A stretch of DNA of 14,583 nt from positions 1 to 14,583 of the forward strand of contig RXIJ01000054.1 of the NCBI GenBank assembly GCA_004212095.1, read 5' to 3'. Under the pieces are notes generated by a model that did no database searches, had not been told where the DNA came from, and worked only from the letters and a program-made list of their open reading frames with translations. The translations under genes and the position numbers were made by a program. Source of the stretch: Methanosarcinales archaeon. GTDB taxonomy: Archaea; Halobacteriota; Methanosarcinia; Methanosarcinales; EX4572-44. Position 1 is the stretch's first letter; the number at the start of each line of letters is the position of its first letter. Shown piece after piece: positions 13,481 through 14,583 of the stretch.

Positions 13481-13572
13481 TGCGGTCTCGTCCAACTGTC
13501 AGGGATGCCCCGCAATTTATTCCGAGTGTGGAGAGGTTGGAGCTGCGCAGAATAGAAGATGATGTGATTTGA
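13480..13572 (+). CDS. 30-residue orphan ORF between the 2TM gene and galT
   Basis: An ORF starts at ATG 13480, overlapping the 2TM stop as TAATG, with AAGGA five bases upstream, and ends one base before the galT ATG. The peptide (PTVRDAPQFIPSVERLELRR in its middle) is arginine-rich and more GC-rich in coding than its neighbours. It could be a translated link gene, or more likely the 3' remnant of a former gene upstream of galT that was truncated when the membrane cassette arrived. I recognise no family and confidence is low. Confidence 0.35.
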   Translation: MRSRPTVRDAPQFIPSVERLELRRIEDDVI

Positions 13573-13573
13573 C

Positions 13574-14509
13574 ATGTCTGAGATACGAAAGCATTATTTT
13601 CTTGATGAGTACTGCATCATTGCGCCAAATCGAGGTTTTCGGCCATCAGACTTCAAAAAAACCGATGAAGCTTCAAATAGCAAGAAGTGTATTTTTTGCC
13701 ATGGAAACGAGGAAAAAACACCACCCGCAACAGCAGTGTACACTTCAGTTGGGGTTACATCTGATGAAGGTGGTGTGGTGCGCGACTGGAATGTGCGCTG
13801 TATTCCAAACATGTATCCTGCACTCTCTCCCAAGAAAAGCAGCAGTAACCAACTTGCAGAAGATTTCGGTTTTCATGAAGTAATCATTGAAACACCAAAA
13901 CATGATTATGAACCTTCAATGTTTATGGATGAAGAAATAATCAGGTTAATCCGCGTATATGTTGACAGGTACACCTTCTACATCAACAAAGATGGCATAA
14001 AATTCGTATCATTATTTAAAAACTATGGAAGTTCTGCTGGTGCTTCAATAGCTCACAGCCATTCACAGTTGATAGCACTACCTCTTATTCCACCAACCAT
14101 TAAAAAAGAGATGGAAACAGAAACCTGTCCATTTTGTGATATTATTCAGCGAGAGTCGATATCGGAGCGTCTTATTCTAATGCAAAACAACTGGATTGCT
14201 TTTGCACCCTATTTCTCAAAATATCCCTTTGAGGTGTGGATTATGCCAGAAGAGCATTTTCCAGACATGAGCAGGTTATCTGATGTATCTGGTCTTGCCT
14301 TTATGCTTCGTAATGTCCTCTCGAGAATGCATGCGTTGTTTGGGAGGTTTGCCTATAACTATGCGTTTTTCCAGTGCACTGATAAGAGGTGCCACTTTCA
14401 TCTGAAACTATTTCCAAAACTTTCGGTTGCAGCTGGCTTTGAAGAGAATACTAATATTTATATTAACCCGGTATCACCCGAGGACGCTGCAGCACAGCTT
14501 CGTCGGTAA
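13574..14509 (+). CDS. galT: Galactose-1-phosphate uridylyltransferase
   Basis: GalT exchanges UMP between UDP-glucose and galactose 1-phosphate (Leloir pathway); in archaea without galactose use, related enzymes serve nucleotide-sugar or glycogen metabolism. The 311-residue product has the first zinc pair CIFC (39-42), the RCIPNMYPAL segment (75-84), and GFHEVIIETPKHD. The active-site strand is KNYGSSAGASIAHSHSQ, where His163 of HSHSQ is the expected nucleophile, equivalent to the HPHxQ histidine. A second CPFC pair is at 185-188, and the C-terminal half carries KYPFEVWIMPEEH and HFHLKLFPKL. Length is normal for the archaeal and bacterial family. The start is ATG at 13574, two bases after the orphan ORF, with GATGTGAT upstream as a weak ribosome binding site. 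The sequence after 14509 holds no feature I can support. Confidence 0.9.
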   Translation: MSEIRKHYFLDEYCIIAPNRGFRPSDFKKTDEASNSKKCIFCHGNEEKTPPATAVYTSVGVTSDEGGVVRDWNVRCIPNMYPALSPKKSSSNQLAEDFGFHEVIIETPKHDYEPSMFMDEEIIRLIRVYVDRYTFYINKDGIKFVSLFKNYGSSAGASIAHSHSQLIALPLIPPTIKKEMETETCPFCDIIQRESISERLILMQNNWIAFAPYFSKYPFEVWIMPEEHFPDMSRLSDVSGLAFMLRNVLSRMHALFGRFAYNYAFFQCTDKRCHFHLKLFPKLSVAAGFEENTNIYINPVSPEDAAAQLRR

Positions 14510-14583
14510 AACTGCAGGCATGTGAAAATTCTCGCTGCACGCATCACGCTGCAAAATAAAATCACCATCAAGTACTTCAATTT

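Noticed and set aside
14474..14583. Minus-strand open frame running off the right edge, reading VLDGDFILQRDACSENFHMP, which could be the 3' end of a gene convergent with galT
   Set aside because: Only 36 codons are visible, about 12 of them inside galT, and I recognise no motif. A random open frame of this length is not rare. More sequence to the right would decide.

Overview
The window is archaeal. It carries an archaeal eIF1A, a RIO1 kinase, a two-KH-domain Pno1/Dim2-like protein, an Alba chromatin protein, the archaeal form of phosphopantetheine adenylyltransferase and a RimK-like ATP-grasp ligase that looks like MptN (tetrahydromethanopterin:glutamate ligase). It also shows TATA-type promoters, GGTGA/GAGGT-type ribosome binding sites and TTG starts. 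MptN, a DUF1699-like gene and the mobile-element load point to a methanogenic or methane/alkane-oxidising euryarchaeote (Methanosarcinales, ANME or Syntrophoarchaeum-like). This placement is inference; no rRNA is present to settle it.

Layout. 1-1758: two decayed DDE transposases, an IS4/IS5-like one and an IS1634-like one, both with stops, frameshifts or deletions. 1896-2345: coaD. 2460-3446 (minus): a frameshifted RhuM-family gene. 3668-4904 (minus): mptN and an upstream conserved hypothetical gene, whose junction has been rearranged by a 50-bp direct repeat around a 21-bp palindrome. 5069-5275: a small zinc-ribbon protein. 5289-6570: remnants of an IS3-family orfA and an integrase-type (rve) transposase. 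6799-7065: alba. 7177-7581 (minus): a DUF1699-like protein. 7680-8880 (minus): a dead IS200/IS605-type element carrying an iscB pseudogene with a candidate omega-RNA region upstream.

8950-11904 is the best-preserved part, a run of same-strand genes: a 46-residue charged protein, a ThiS/MoaD/SAMP-like beta-grasp protein, a DUF167 protein, a small Toprim protein, eIF1A, RIO1 kinase and the KH protein. The last three belong together functionally, in small-subunit maturation and initiation. eIF1A appears to start at CTG, and the KH protein has an 11-codon N-terminal extension made by a 33-bp in-frame duplication.

12191-13480 is an unassigned two-gene membrane cassette: a four-TM protein with coiled coil and double zinc ribbon, then a 2TM-domain protein. 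It is followed by a 30-codon orphan ORF and galT (13574-14509). No tRNA, rRNA or CRISPR array was seen.

Two themes stand out. One is an insertion-sequence graveyard in which every transposon gene is broken. The other is a set of short tandem duplications at gene boundaries (periods 71, 33 and 20 bp) that have remodelled start or end regions of otherwise intact housekeeping genes.
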